A DNA stretch of 64,000 bases from Oceanibium sediminis. GTDB lineage: Bacteria > Pseudomonadota > Alphaproteobacteria > Rhodobacterales > Rhodobacteraceae. The notes under the pieces were generated by a model. It ran no database searches, had not been told where the DNA came from, and saw only the letters and a program-made list of their open reading frames with translations. The position numbers were made by a program, and so were the translations under genes. Positions within the stretch are counted from its first letter, which is position 1. Each line of letters opens with the position of its first letter. Where the stretch lies: contig NZ_QGNX01000009.1 of NCBI RefSeq assembly GCF_003265325.1, forward strand, positions 1 through 64,000, given 5' to 3'. Shown piece after piece: positions 8,889 to 17,224 of this stretch.

Positions 8889-9277
8889 CCGAACCCTTCC
8901 AGCGGGCGGAGCCAGACTAGCAGAGCCAGCAGTCCGCGGAAGAGCTGTATGCTCTCTGGTAAACTGTCGAAGATCCTGCGCGCGTCGCGGTTCCGTCGTG
9001 CGGTATGTTCGAAGTGTCGGAAACGTTGAAGAACGCTCGCTCGGTCACAATGAAATCGTCCGCGGCCGTGGCAAAGCGGTACAACGCAGCCTAAAGGTTT
9101 AATGTAACCTTAAAGCGAACGGCTAGAAAGTCCGCACAGCGGACCTCGGCAAACGTGTGGACAACGCACTCGCGGCGAACGGCTGCCTCGGCGGACCGCA
9201 CTGCGGCTAATAGCCTAGGGGGGCTGAAGGTCCGCTGCTAAGGGCCGGAACCCCTCTAGGAGCCCCCGAGGATCCCC
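8889..9277. other. Intergenic stretch upstream of the LuxR gene, repeat remnants
   Basis: No coding region is supported. It holds GTCCGC/GCGGAC half-sites near 9130-9145 and GGTCCGC near 9228, plus GC-rich short inverted repeats. The promoter of the LuxR regulator should lie at its left end, but no clear -35/-10 pair stands out. Confidence 0.45.
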
Positions 9278-9382
9278 CATGAGCGCCGCTGATAGCCTCC
9301 ATGCATCTCCGCGACCCCATAGGTGCCCACGACCAACCCAAGCGCTCTATGACGCTCGTTGACCGGGATTTGTCTGACGACG
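9278..9382 (+). repeat. Diverged direct repeat, copy D (partner at 2070-2175)
   Basis: Shares GAGCGCCGCTGATAGCCTC, then GACCCATA and ACGCTCGTTGACCGGGATTT, with 2070-2175 in the same order. Unlike copy C, one frame stays open beyond the shared part and forms the 3' half of the small frame that ends at 9549. Confidence 0.7.
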
Positions 9383-9549
9383 GACAGAAGGAAGCGATCG
9401 ATACAAGTGGTTTGGAGGTCGAAGAAGAGACGCTGGTAACTCGTGATGGGGACTTGCTTGAGGCCCATCGCAAGATCTTCGTCGAGACCTCGCCCGATGA
9501 GACCGCCTATATCACCGCTCTCGCGCGCTATCGTCTGATCCGGACGTAA
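9301..9549 (+). CDS. Hypothetical small protein (82 residues), doubtful
   Basis: An open frame with an acidic, charged product; internal ATG at 9349 would give a 66-residue form that starts MTLVDRDLSDDGQKEAID. No Shine-Dalgarno sequence precedes either ATG. I recognise no family. Its 5' third lies inside a diverged repeat whose other copy is broken by a stop, so it may be a gene remnant rather than a working gene. Confidence 0.3.
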   Translation: MHLRDPIGAHDQPKRSMTLVDRDLSDDGQKEAIDTSGLEVEEETLVTRDGDLLEAHRKIFVETSPDETAYITALARYRLIRT

Positions 9550-9978
9550 CCCGGTATTGTTCCTTGATAGTGATCGGGCGATAAACTGCTATGGTCCTGG
9601 AGATGGATTTAAACCACCGACACGTTGACTCTCAGTCTAATTCCCACCGCATTCATTGCGGCGCATGCCGCCATCACACCCTTCTAAATTACTGAGTTTT
9701 ATGCTGCCTTTTGGCATCGCTGAATATGCCAGAACGACTGCCTCTACCCATCCGATTAGAGAGACTAATATCTATCGGACCTTCAGATTAAAAATCTGAA
9801 GGTCCCGGTGAGCGGGCCACTTGAACTGCGCTATTGCATTTGACGCATTAGCGCACCTTCGCATCCCTGTGACGGGTACTGGCTCGGCTTGAAACGGCAG
9901 CGTCGCCAAAGGCCCCAATATCGGGTCAGTTGCGCCTTGACGCGCTGGCCGGAACCGCATAATCAGCCAGCCGTAGTT
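9550..9978. other. AT-richer intergenic stretch before tRNA-Met
   Basis: No gene is supported. It contains the perfect inverted repeat at 9777-9805 and several short AT-rich runs. The tRNA promoter should be near its right end. Confidence 0.45.
9777..9805. repeat. Perfect 12-bp inverted repeat (hairpin or operator)
   Basis: GGACCTTCAGAT at 9777-9788 and its exact complement ATCTGAAGGTCC at 9794-9805 are separated by TAAAA. There is no T-run on either side, so a simple terminator is unlikely; it could bind a protein or be an end of a small element. Confidence 0.75.
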
Positions 9979-10055
9979 GGCGGAGTAGCTCAGGTGGTTA
10001 GAGCAGCGGAATCATAATCCGCGTGTCGGGGGTTCAAGTCCCTCCTCCGCTACCA
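9979..10055 (+). tRNA. tRNA-Met (CAT anticodon)
   Basis: A full cloverleaf of 77 bases with encoded CCA: acceptor GGCGGAG/CTCCGCT (first pair G-U), D arm TAGCTCAGGTGGTTAGAGCA, anticodon stem GCGGA/TCCGC with loop ATCATAA, and T arm GGGGGTTCAAGTCCCTC. Anticodon CAT. Elongator Met is the likely identity; a lysidine-modified Ile2 tRNA also has CAT and cannot be excluded by eye. Confidence 0.93.
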
Positions 10056-10361
10056 TATTTCCCTTGTGATGCTTTTGGTTCTTGTCGGGACTGTGCGGGC
10101 CCTTGATGCCACGTATGGCCGCCCTTGCCGGAAGAGTGGTTGTAATCCCGCCTGATGAGGGCCGGGGCAACCGATACGGGGATTCGGAATCGTGGCGGGC
10201 CGACGATTTCCATGGAACCCGGCGCAGGCAAGCGGTTGTCGCCGCGAGACTTGTCTTCAATACGGATTTGCAATCCGCTGCGCCGCTCGTGCGGCCACGG
10301 GCGTTTCTGTGCACATAACTGTGCGCCAACTCCCGGCCGATTCTCTAAGTTCTTGAAAAAA
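10056..10361. other. Spacer between tRNA-Met and tRNA-Thr
   Basis: About 300 bases between two tRNA genes whose 3' ends face each other. I see no coding region or T-rich terminator. Open frames that cross into the tRNAs are tRNA complements, not genes. Confidence 0.5.
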
Positions 10362-10436
<75 letters not shown>

Positions 10437-10562
10437 CCGTTACCGTGTCGGCAGGCTTTTAGCCCATTTGATCCCGAGTGCAACAGGAAAAATCGCCGGG
10501 CGTGTCATCGGTGCGGGGCTGCGGTCTGGACTGGGGCGACGCGCTGCCCTAAAGCAAACCTC

Positions 10563-10730
10563 ATGGCAAAATCAGACAACGCCGCGTCCGAGAAAGAGCG
10601 TCGTGCCGCCGAAAAGGCGGAACGGCTGGCGCGGGCATTGCGAGAGAATCTGAAACGGCGCAAGGGCAGGGCCCGGGCGCGCACGGACAGCGATACGCCA
10701 GCAGACGATACGCAGGATCAGACCCGCTGA
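10563..10730 (+). CDS. Small highly charged conserved-type protein (55 residues)
   Basis: Begins MAKSDNAASEKERRAAEKAE and continues as a lysine/arginine-rich helix that ends in an acidic tail. Small proteins of this kind commonly precede murA in Rhodobacteraceae. It ends 24 bases before murA, so it is likely in the same transcript. Function unknown. No clear Shine-Dalgarno sequence. Confidence 0.6.
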   Translation: MAKSDNAASEKERRAAEKAERLARALRENLKRRKGRARARTDSDTPADDTQDQTR

Positions 10731-10754
10731 GCGCGGGGCAAGGAGTGGGCAGGC

Positions 10755-12020
10755 ATGGACAGCATTCTCGTCAAGGGGGGGCAGACGCTCTCCGGGCAGA
10801 TCCCGATTTCCGGGGCGAAAAACGCCTGCCTCACGCTTATGCCTGCGGCACTGCTGACGTCCGAGCCGCTGACGCTGACAAATGCGCCGCGCCTGTCGGA
10901 CATTCGCACCATGGCGTCCTTGCTGGAATCGCTGGGCTGTGAAGTCGCGTCCCTGCAACATCGCCGGGTTCTGGCGATCAGCGCGGGAGCCGATCTGAAC
11001 CACATCGCCGATTACGAGATCGTGCGCCGGATGCGCGCCTCGAACCTGGTGCTCGGCCCGCTTCTGGCGCGGGAGGGGCGGGCCGTCGTGTCACTGCCGG
11101 GCGGATGCGCCATCGGCGCGCGGCCGATGGACCTGCACCTGATGGGGCTGGAGGCGCTGGGCGCGAAGCTTGAGCTGAAGGACGGCTACGTGCACGGCAC
11201 GGCCAACGGCGGGCTGAAGGGCGGTACGGTCGATTTCCCCATCGTCTCGGTCGGGGCGACGGAAAACGTGCTGATGGCCGCGACCCTGGCGAAGGGCACC
11301 ACCGTCATCAACAATGCCGCGCGCGAGCCGGAAATAGTGGACCTCGCGCGTTGCCTGCGGGCCATGGGCGCGCAGATCGAGGGGGAGGGGACCTCCACCA
11401 TCACGGTTCAGGGCGTGGAGTCGTTGCATGGCGCGACCTACCAGGTCGTGTCCGACCGGATCGAGCTTGGCACCTACATGCTGGCCCCGGCGATCGCGGG
11501 CGGCTCTGTCGAACTGCTCGGCGGGCGTCGCGAGCTGGTGGCCAGCTTCGCCGACAAGCTGGAGCAGACCGGCGTGACGGTCGAGGATACCGACGCCGGG
11601 CTGCGCGTCACCCGCAACGGTGAGCGTCTGCGCGCCGTCGATGTGCGCACCGAGCCGTTTCCCGGCTTCCCGACGGATCTGCAGGCGCAGATGATGGCGC
11701 TGCTGACGCTGGCCGAGGGGACTTCGGCGCTGGAGGAGACGATTTTCGAGAATCGTTTCATGCACGCGCCGGAACTGCTGCGCATGGGTGCGAAGATCGA
11801 CGTGCATGGCGGCACGGCCAAGGTCGAGGGTGTGGAGCGGCTGACCGGGGCGCCGGTGATGGCGACGGACCTGCGCGCCTCCGTCTCGCTGATCCTGGCG
11901 GGGCTTGCCGCCGAAGGGGAAACGACGGTTGCGCGTGTCTATCACCTCGATCGCGGGTATGAGCGACTCGAGGAAAAGCTCGGCGGCTGCGGTGCCCGGA
12001 TCGAGCGGATCAAGGGGTAG
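10755..12020 (+). CDS. murA: UDP-N-acetylglucosamine 1-carboxyvinyltransferase MurA
   Basis: Cytoplasmic enzyme of the first committed step of peptidoglycan synthesis: it transfers enolpyruvate from PEP to UDP-GlcNAc. Length 421 fits the family. Lys22 lies in SGAKNACL, and the PEP-binding, fosfomycin-target Cys118 lies in [21 protein letters not shown] sits about nine bases before the ATG. It is followed three bases later by the DUF2948 gene and forms part of a housekeeping run continuing to hisD. Confidence 0.98.
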   Translation: MDSILVKGGQTLSGQIPISGAKNACLTLMPAALLTSEPLTLTNAPRLSDIRTMASLLESLGCEVASLQHRRVLAISAGADLNHIADYEIVRRMRASNLVLGPLLAREGRAVVSLPGGCAIGARPMDLHLMGLEALGAKLELKDGYVHGTANGGLKGGTVDFPIVSVGATENVLMAATLAKGTTVINNAAREPEIVDLARCLRAMGAQIEGEGTSTITVQGVESLHGATYQVVSDRIELGTYMLAPAIAGGSVELLGGRRELVASFADKLEQTGVTVEDTDAGLRVTRNGERLRAVDVRTEPFPGFPTDLQAQMMALLTLAEGTSALEETIFENRFMHAPELLRMGAKIDVHGGTAKVEGVERLTGAPVMATDLRASVSLILAGLAAEGETTVARVYHLDRGYERLEEKLGGCGARIERIKG

Positions 12021-12023
12021 GCG

Positions 12024-12503
12024 ATGTCGGACGATGCGCGCTTCGAGGATGCACAGGAAGGCCCGCTTCGCCTGAAGGCGGAGCGCGCCGAGGATGTGCC
12101 CGTCCTCGCGGCGCTGGTGCAGGACGCGATCCTGCCGAGTTCGGAAATCCGCTGGCAACCCAAGCGGTTGCGCTTTGCCGCGCTGATCAACCGCTTCCGC
12201 TGGGAGGACAAGTCCGCCGCCGAAGCCGAAGCGCGCCCGTTCGAGCGGACCCGCGCGCTGCTGGTCGTCGACAGCGCGCTGGCGGTCCGCTCCAGCGGGG
12301 TCGATCCCGCGGACAAGGACCTGATCCTGTCGATCCTCGATCTGATCTTCGTGGAAGGCGAGGATGGCGGCGGCACCCTGCGCCTGATCCTAGCCGGTGA
12401 CGGAGAGATCGCGCTGGATGTCGAGTGCATCGACATCACCTTGACCGACGTGACCCGCCCCTATGCCGCGCCCAGCGGCAAGGCCCCCCATCATGACGCC
12501 TGA
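12024..12503 (+). CDS. DUF2948 family protein
   Basis: A 159-residue protein with the DUF2948 layout: LKAERAEDVPVLAALVQDAI near the start, then the EIRWQPKRLRFAALINRFRW block, FERTRALLVVD, and GGTLRLILAGDGEIALDVECI at the end. The family is confined mainly to alphaproteobacteria and has no known function. Tight coupling to murA (three-base gap) and hisD is common in Rhodobacteraceae and suggests a shared transcript rather than a shared pathway. Confidence 0.9.
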   Translation: MSDDARFEDAQEGPLRLKAERAEDVPVLAALVQDAILPSSEIRWQPKRLRFAALINRFRWEDKSAAEAEARPFERTRALLVVDSALAVRSSGVDPADKDLILSILDLIFVEGEDGGGTLRLILAGDGEIALDVECIDITLTDVTRPYAAPSGKAPHHDA

Positions 12504-12637
12504 GGGCGCGCGCACCTGACGCCGCATGGCGCGGTCGTATCGCCCCCGGCTTTCACTATACTGCGCTGGCGTGGCGCTCTCTCACGGGTTGAGCCTGCCT
12601 GCCGCTGTCCTGTATGTCAGCGCCAAAGGAGTGTCCG

Positions 12638-13948
12638 ATGCCTGTTTTCCTGTCCACCGCCGATGCCGATTTCGAGTCCCGTTTCCAGGCCCTTCTCGGG
12701 GCCAAGCGAGAGGATGCGCCGGACGTGGATGCGGCCGTGGCCGCGATTATCGCGGATGTGCGTACCCGTGGCGACGCGGCGGTGTGCGAGCTGACCGAGC
12801 GTTTCGACCGGCTGTCGCTGACGCCCGAAACCCTCGCGATTCCGGCGGAGGAAGTGGACGCCGCCATCGAGCGGGTGTCGGATTCGGACCGCGCGGCGCT
12901 TGACCTCGCCGCCGAGCGTATCCGCGCTTATCATGAACGCCAGTTGCCCCACGAAGAACGCTGGACCGATCCCACGGGGGCCGAGCTTGGCTGGCGGTGG
13001 AGCGCGGTTGAAGCCGCCGGGCTGTACGTGCCGGGCGGGCTGGCCTCCTATCCGTCCTCGGTCCTGATGAACGCGATCCCCGCGCAGGTCGCCGGGGTCG
13101 AGCGGCTGGCGATCTGCGCGCCGACCCCGGATGGCAAGGTCAACCCGCTGGTGCTCTACGCGGCGCGGGTCGCGGGGGTGCATGAAATCTACCGCATCGG
13201 CGGGGCGCAGGCGATTGCAGCCCTTGCCTATGGCACCGCGACGATCCCGAAGGTCGACAAGATCACAGGCCCGGGCAACGCCTTCGTGGCGGCAGCCAAG
13301 CGCCAGGTGTTCGGGCGCGTTGGGATCGACATGATCGCGGGGCCTTCGGAAATCCTGGTGATCGCGGACAGCGACAACAACCCGGACTGGATCGCGCTGG
13401 ACCTGCTCAGCCAGGCGGAGCATGACGAAAGCGCGCAGTCCATCCTGATCACCGACGATGCCGCCTTTGGCGCGGCGGTCTCGGCCGCCGTGACCAAGCG
13501 GCTTGAGACGCTGGAGCGGCGCGCCATCGCGGGCGCAAGTTGGCGCGACCACGGCGCGGTCATCACCGTGCGCGACCTGGAAGAGGCGGCGGTTCTTTCG
13601 GACCGGATCGCGCCCGAGCATCTTGAACTGCTCATCGCCGACCCTGAGGCGCTGAGCGCGCGGATCCGTCATGCCGGCGCGATCTTCCTTGGCGCCTGGA
13701 CGCCCGAGGCGATCGGCGATTACGTCGGCGGGCCGAACCACGTGCTGCCCACGGCGCGCTCGGCGCGGTTCTCCTCCGGGTTGTCGGTGCTCGACTTCAT
13801 GAAGCGCACCACGCTGGCGCGGATGAGCCCCGGCGCGCTCGGCGCGATCGGGGGGGCGGCGGAAACGCTGGCCAATTCGGAAAGCCTGCAGGCGCACGGG
13901 CTGTCGGTGCGCGCCCGGCTCGACCAGATCAACGAGGATGCTTCATGA
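12638..13948 (+). CDS. hisD: Histidinol dehydrogenase HisD
   Basis: Catalyses the last two oxidations of histidine synthesis, histidinol to histidine, with NAD+ and zinc. 436 residues from ATG 12638, chosen for AAAGGAG seven bases upstream. Visible family blocks: GLYVPGGLASYPSSVLMNAIPA, IYRIGGAQAIAALAYGT, KITGPGNAFVAAAKR, GPSEILVIAD, LLSQAEHDESAQS, APEHLEL and GPNHVLPT; the Glu and His of APEHLEL and the His of GPNHVLPT fit the catalytic/zinc set. The stop overlaps the UPF0262 start by ATGA. Confidence 0.98.
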   Translation: MPVFLSTADADFESRFQALLGAKREDAPDVDAAVAAIIADVRTRGDAAVCELTERFDRLSLTPETLAIPAEEVDAAIERVSDSDRAALDLAAERIRAYHERQLPHEERWTDPTGAELGWRWSAVEAAGLYVPGGLASYPSSVLMNAIPAQVAGVERLAICAPTPDGKVNPLVLYAARVAGVHEIYRIGGAQAIAALAYGTATIPKVDKITGPGNAFVAAAKRQVFGRVGIDMIAGPSEILVIADSDNNPDWIALDLLSQAEHDESAQSILITDDAAFGAAVSAAVTKRLETLERRAIAGASWRDHGAVITVRDLEEAAVLSDRIAPEHLELLIADPEALSARIRHAGAIFLGAWTPEAIGDYVGGPNHVLPTARSARFSSGLSVLDFMKRTTLARMSPGALGAIGGAAETLANSESLQAHGLSVRARLDQINEDAS

Positions 13949-14433
13949 GCGCATCGAATCGCCTGAGCGACATCACCCTCGACGACCGGGGCCTGCCCGC
14001 CCCCACGCCCGAGATCGAGCAGGAGCGCCGCGTCGCCATCTTCGACCTGCTCGAGGACAACAGTTTCAGCGTGCCGGCGCGGGAAGGGCAGGCGGCCCCT
14101 GTCGGCCCCTACGGGCTGGACCTGTCGATAGAAGAGGGCCGCCTGGTCTTTGCCGTGCGCACCGAAGCGGGCGAGCCGGTGCGCGCCTTTCACCTGTCGC
14201 TCGGGCCGTTCCGGCAGGTGGTGCGCGACTACTTCCAGATCTGCGAGGCCTATTTCGACGCGGTCAAGAAACTGCCCGCCAGCCAGATCGAGGCGATCGA
14301 CATGGGCCGGCGCGGCATCCACAATGAGGGCGCGCGCATCCTGACCGAGCGGCTGGAAGGCAAGGTGGAAACCGACCACGACACCGCGCGCCGCCTGTTC
14401 ACCCTGATCTGCGTCCTGCAAGCGAAGGGCTAA
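13945..14433 (+). CDS. UPF0262 family protein
   Basis: A 162-residue protein of UPF0262: LSDITLDD, IEQERRVAIFDLLEDNSF, PYGLDLSIEEGRLVF and GRRGIHNEGARILTERL. The family has no known function and is typical of alphaproteobacteria, almost always beside hisD. The four-base overlap with hisD suggests translational coupling, and the next gene starts four bases after the stop. Confidence 0.93.
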   Translation: MSASNRLSDITLDDRGLPAPTPEIEQERRVAIFDLLEDNSFSVPAREGQAAPVGPYGLDLSIEEGRLVFAVRTEAGEPVRAFHLSLGPFRQVVRDYFQICEAYFDAVKKLPASQIEAIDMGRRGIHNEGARILTERLEGKVETDHDTARRLFTLICVLQAKG

Positions 14434-14437
14434 GGGG

Positions 14438-14893
14438 GTGAGCGCGGATAAGCCCACCTCCGTGCTGTTCTGTTGCGACTACAATTCCGTGCGCTCGCCC
14501 ATGGCCGAAGGGATCATGAAGAAGATCCACGGCACAAGGATCTACGTCCAGTCCGCCGGTGTGCGCCATGAGCAGGAAGTCGACGGCTTTTCCGTCGCGG
14601 TCTGCGCCGAGATCGGGGTGGAACTGACCCGCCACCGCACCCGCTCGTTCGAGGAGATGGAGGAATGGGGCGACGCCTTCGACAGCTATGACCTGATCGT
14701 GGCGCTGTCGCCCGCCTCGCTGCGCCACGCGCAGGAATACACGCGGGTGCATGCCATCGACGTGGAATACTGGCCGATCTTCGACCCCACGGGCTTGGGC
14801 GAGACCCGCGAAGAAAAGCTGGCGGCCTATCGCCAGGCGCGCGACCAGATCCTGGCGCGCATCAAGGAACGTTTCCCGCCCGAGGGGGGCTGA
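14438..14893 (+). CDS. Low-molecular-weight protein tyrosine phosphatase-like protein
   Basis: A 151-residue protein with a GTG start, four bases past the UPF0262 stop. The P-loop Cys13-x5-Arg19 (CCDYNSVRSPMAEG) is that of LMW phosphatases and ArsC-type reductases; the general-acid Asp lies in IFDPTG near residue 112. The extra Cys12 before the nucleophile could support redox control as in classical LMW phosphatases. Substrate is not known. A standing member of the hisD neighbourhood in Rhodobacteraceae. Confidence 0.92.
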   Translation: MSADKPTSVLFCCDYNSVRSPMAEGIMKKIHGTRIYVQSAGVRHEQEVDGFSVAVCAEIGVELTRHRTRSFEEMEEWGDAFDSYDLIVALSPASLRHAQEYTRVHAIDVEYWPIFDPTGLGETREEKLAAYRQARDQILARIKERFPPEGG

Positions 14894-15019
14894 CCCGCGC
14901 CACGGCGCTAGGTATGACATTTGCGGTGTGACATCTGGGATACGTCGCGGCCTTGCCCGGTTTGCTTGCGCGTCCCGCTCGCGTAGAGTTCGGCGAAAGT
15001 TGGGCTCGAAAGGGCGGGA

Positions 15020-16330
15020 ATGACAGGGACAACAGACAGTGCCGGCGTGCCCGAGCGGGACCGCTTCATACCCATCGGAAAGGCCGATCTCGTCGATGCG
15101 CTCGCGCGGCGCAAGGGTCTGGACGAGGACCGGGTGGCGCTGCTGGAAAGCCTCGCCCGCTGGTTCTCGCTGCTGTTTCACCTGGAATTCTTTGCCCAGC
15201 GTGAGGTGCTGAAAGACCGCTACACCGTACTCGACCCCGACCAGCCGGGGGACGGGCCGGTGCCCGGCTCGCTGCCCCAGGCGGTGGAATTCCTCGACCA
15301 GCTGGAAAAATCGCTGCAAGCGGCGAATTTCCGGCGCCTCACCGAACAGGAGGTGGGGGTCGACAGCGCCGCGGCGGGTCGCGTGCGCGCGCGGGTGGTG
15401 GTGCCGCACACGACCTATGGTGCGGTGCGTTTCTATGGCCGGGGGCGGTGGATGCAGACCTACACCCTGAAGAGTTTCTTTGGATTGCGCAAACAGCTGG
15501 TGAAAGAGCCTGTCTATGATTTCGTGGTGTTCGCCGCCGCGGCGGCGGATGACAGCACGCTCGCGCCGCGCGAACGCGGGCGGCTGCGGCCCGGCGCGCT
15601 GTACTTGAAGCTGTTTCGTGACATTCCGCAGGGCGATTTGACCACGCTCTATCCGAATGCCCGCGTGGTGATGAAGTTGTTCGACAAGCTGGTGATCGGC
15701 GTGCCCGCGATCGTCGGCGGCCTGCCGATCCTGATCAATATCGTGCCCACGGTGACGGTGCTGCTGATCGTGCTCGGGGCCTATCTCGGCATCTCCGGCA
15801 CGGTGGAGGAGGACAGCCTGAAACAGGCGCTTGCCGCGCTGTCGGGGCTTGGTGCGCTGGGTGGCTTCCTGCTGCGCCAGTGGACGAAGTACGAGCGCCA
15901 GAAGCTGCGCTACCAGAAACAGGTGCTCGACAACGCCTATTTCAATACGATCAACAACAACCGCGGTTTCTTCGACTTCGTGATCGGCGCGTCCGAGGAT
16001 TCCGAGGTGAAGGAGGCGATCCTCGCCTATGTCTTCCTGTCCGAAGCCGACGGCCCCCTCAGCGAGGCGGAGCTCGACAGCCGCATCGAATGCTGGCTGC
16101 GCGTCGAGACCGGCAAGGACATCGATTTCGAGGTGGACGACGCCCTGCGCAAGCTGCGCGCCCTTGGCGTGCTGGTCGAGCGGGACGGCAGGTTTTCCGC
16201 CGTACCGGGCCTGGACGCCGAGGCCGCCTGCCGGGCGCTGTGGGCGCGAATGGCAGAGGAAGTGACCCGTCCGGGGGCAGAGGCGCTGATCGGCGGGCAT
16301 GAAACCCGCGCACAGGGCGTTTTGACTTGA
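15020..16330 (+). CDS. TMEM143/DUF3754-like membrane protein
   Basis: A 436-residue protein. The N-terminal 200 residues are soluble (FIPIGKADLVDALA, then LYLKLFRDIPQGDLTTLYP, a block seen in DUF3754/TMEM143 proteins). Hydrophobic segments at about 224-258 (probably one or two passes) and 268-287 anchor it; a soluble C-terminal part follows, with NTINNNRGFFDFVI and a winged-helix-like end. TMEM143 homologues occur in mitochondria and chloroplasts without known function. It has a 126-base gap upstream and 83 downstream, so it probably has its own promoter inside an otherwise compact housekeeping run. Confidence 0.8.
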   Translation: MTGTTDSAGVPERDRFIPIGKADLVDALARRKGLDEDRVALLESLARWFSLLFHLEFFAQREVLKDRYTVLDPDQPGDGPVPGSLPQAVEFLDQLEKSLQAANFRRLTEQEVGVDSAAAGRVRARVVVPHTTYGAVRFYGRGRWMQTYTLKSFFGLRKQLVKEPVYDFVVFAAAAADDSTLAPRERGRLRPGALYLKLFRDIPQGDLTTLYPNARVVMKLFDKLVIGVPAIVGGLPILINIVPTVTVLLIVLGAYLGISGTVEEDSLKQALAALSGLGALGGFLLRQWTKYERQKLRYQKQVLDNAYFNTINNNRGFFDFVIGASEDSEVKEAILAYVFLSEADGPLSEAELDSRIECWLRVETGKDIDFEVDDALRKLRALGVLVERDGRFSAVPGLDAEAACRALWARMAEEVTRPGAEALIGGHETRAQGVLT

Positions 16331-16413
16331 ATTTCCTGCGTCAAAGGCCCATGTATCGCCACGCACGCCGGACTTGGTCCGGGGTGTGATCGGAAACAAC
16401 CATCGGAGAGATC

Positions 16414-16632
16414 ATGGCAAAGGAAGAGCTTCTTGAATTCCCGGGTGTCGTGACCGAGCTTTTGCCGAATGCGACATTCAGGGTGGAGCTCGAGAACGGC
16501 CATGAAATCATCGCCCATACGGCCGGCAAGATGCGCAAGAACCGCATCCGTGTGCTGGCAGGCGACAAGGTTCAGGTCGAGATGACCCCCTACGATCTGA
16601 CCAAGGGTCGGATCAACTACCGCTTCAAGTAA
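16414..16632 (+). CDS. infA: Translation initiation factor IF-1
   Basis: 72 residues, the usual length. One OB-fold: [58 protein letters not shown], ending YRFK. It binds the 30S A site during initiation. GGAGAG lies four bases before the ATG. It heads an infA-maf-rng-yacG run with gaps or overlaps of only a few bases. Confidence 0.99.
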   Translation: MAKEELLEFPGVVTELLPNATFRVELENGHEIIAHTAGKMRKNRIRVLAGDKVQVEMTPYDLTKGRINYRFK

Positions 16633-16636
16633 TCGC

Positions 16637-17224
16637 TTGACGGGCGCGTCCGCAGGGCGGCGGCTGACTCTTGCCTCCGCCAGCCCGCGCCGTCGCGCGT
16701 TGCTGGCGCAGGTCGGGATCGTCCCCGCCGCCATAACCCCCGCAGACATCGATGAAACGCCCCGCCGGGGCGAGCTGCCGCGCCCCTACGCGGAACGCCT
16801 GGCCCGTGAAAAGGCCGCGGCCGTGCCGGGGGACGTGGTGCTCGCCGCCGATACGGTCGTCAGCCTTGGGCGGCGCATCCTAGGAAAACCGGAAGACGCC
16901 GCAGAGGCGGAACAGTTCCTCAAGCTCCTGTCGGGCCGTCGCCACAAGGTGATGACCGGAATCGCCGTGTCGCGCGATGGCATGCTGCACGCGCGCGTCG
17001 TGGAAACCGCCGTGCGCCTGAAGCGCCTGAGCGACGAGGAAATCGCGGATTACCTCGCCTCGGGCGAGTGGCAGGGCAAGGCGGGGGGTTATGCCATCCA
17101 GGGCCGCGCCGCCGCTTTCGTGCCGTGGATCGGCGGGTCCTACAGCAACGTCGTGGGGCTGCCGCTGACCGAAACGCTCGGGCTGCTCGGCGCCGCGGGC
17201 ATCAAGCCGGAGGCAAGCCGATGA
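16637..17224 (+). CDS. Maf-like nucleoside triphosphate pyrophosphatase
   Basis: 195 residues with a TTG start four bases after infA; no better in-frame start lies before the conserved [14 protein letters not shown] block. Maf features: SPRRR near the N-terminus, [28 protein letters not shown] with the catalytic Asp, and [12 protein letters not shown]. Such enzymes hydrolyse non-canonical or pyrimidine nucleotides to the monophosphate. The stop overlaps the next start by ATGA. Confidence 0.94.
   Translation: MTGASAGRRLTLASASPRRRALLAQVGIVPAAITPADIDETPRRGELPRPYAERLAREKAAAVPGDVVLAADTVVSLGRRILGKPEDAAEAEQFLKLLSGRRHKVMTGIAVSRDGMLHARVVETAVRLKRLSDEEIADYLASGEWQGKAGGYAIQGRAAAFVPWIGGSYSNVVGLPLTETLGLLGAAGIKPEASR

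Noticed and set aside
6750-9029. A 759-residue plus-strand open frame
   Set aside because: It lies antisense to the cupin and LuxR genes, has no start signal or motif and reflects high GC. The same holds for the long antisense frames at 14399-16399, 26220-28262, 34751-36868, 43555-45426, 56297-58675 and 61291-63498.
1-10055. Genomic island integrated at tRNA-Met
   Set aside because: The accessory stretch lies on the 5' side of the tRNA, and there is no integrase and no copy of the tRNA 3' end that could be an attachment site.
10012-10329. Minus-strand open frame ending in EEGLEPPTRGL
   Set aside because: It is the complement of tRNA-Met; this peptide is a well-known false product of tRNA antisense frames.
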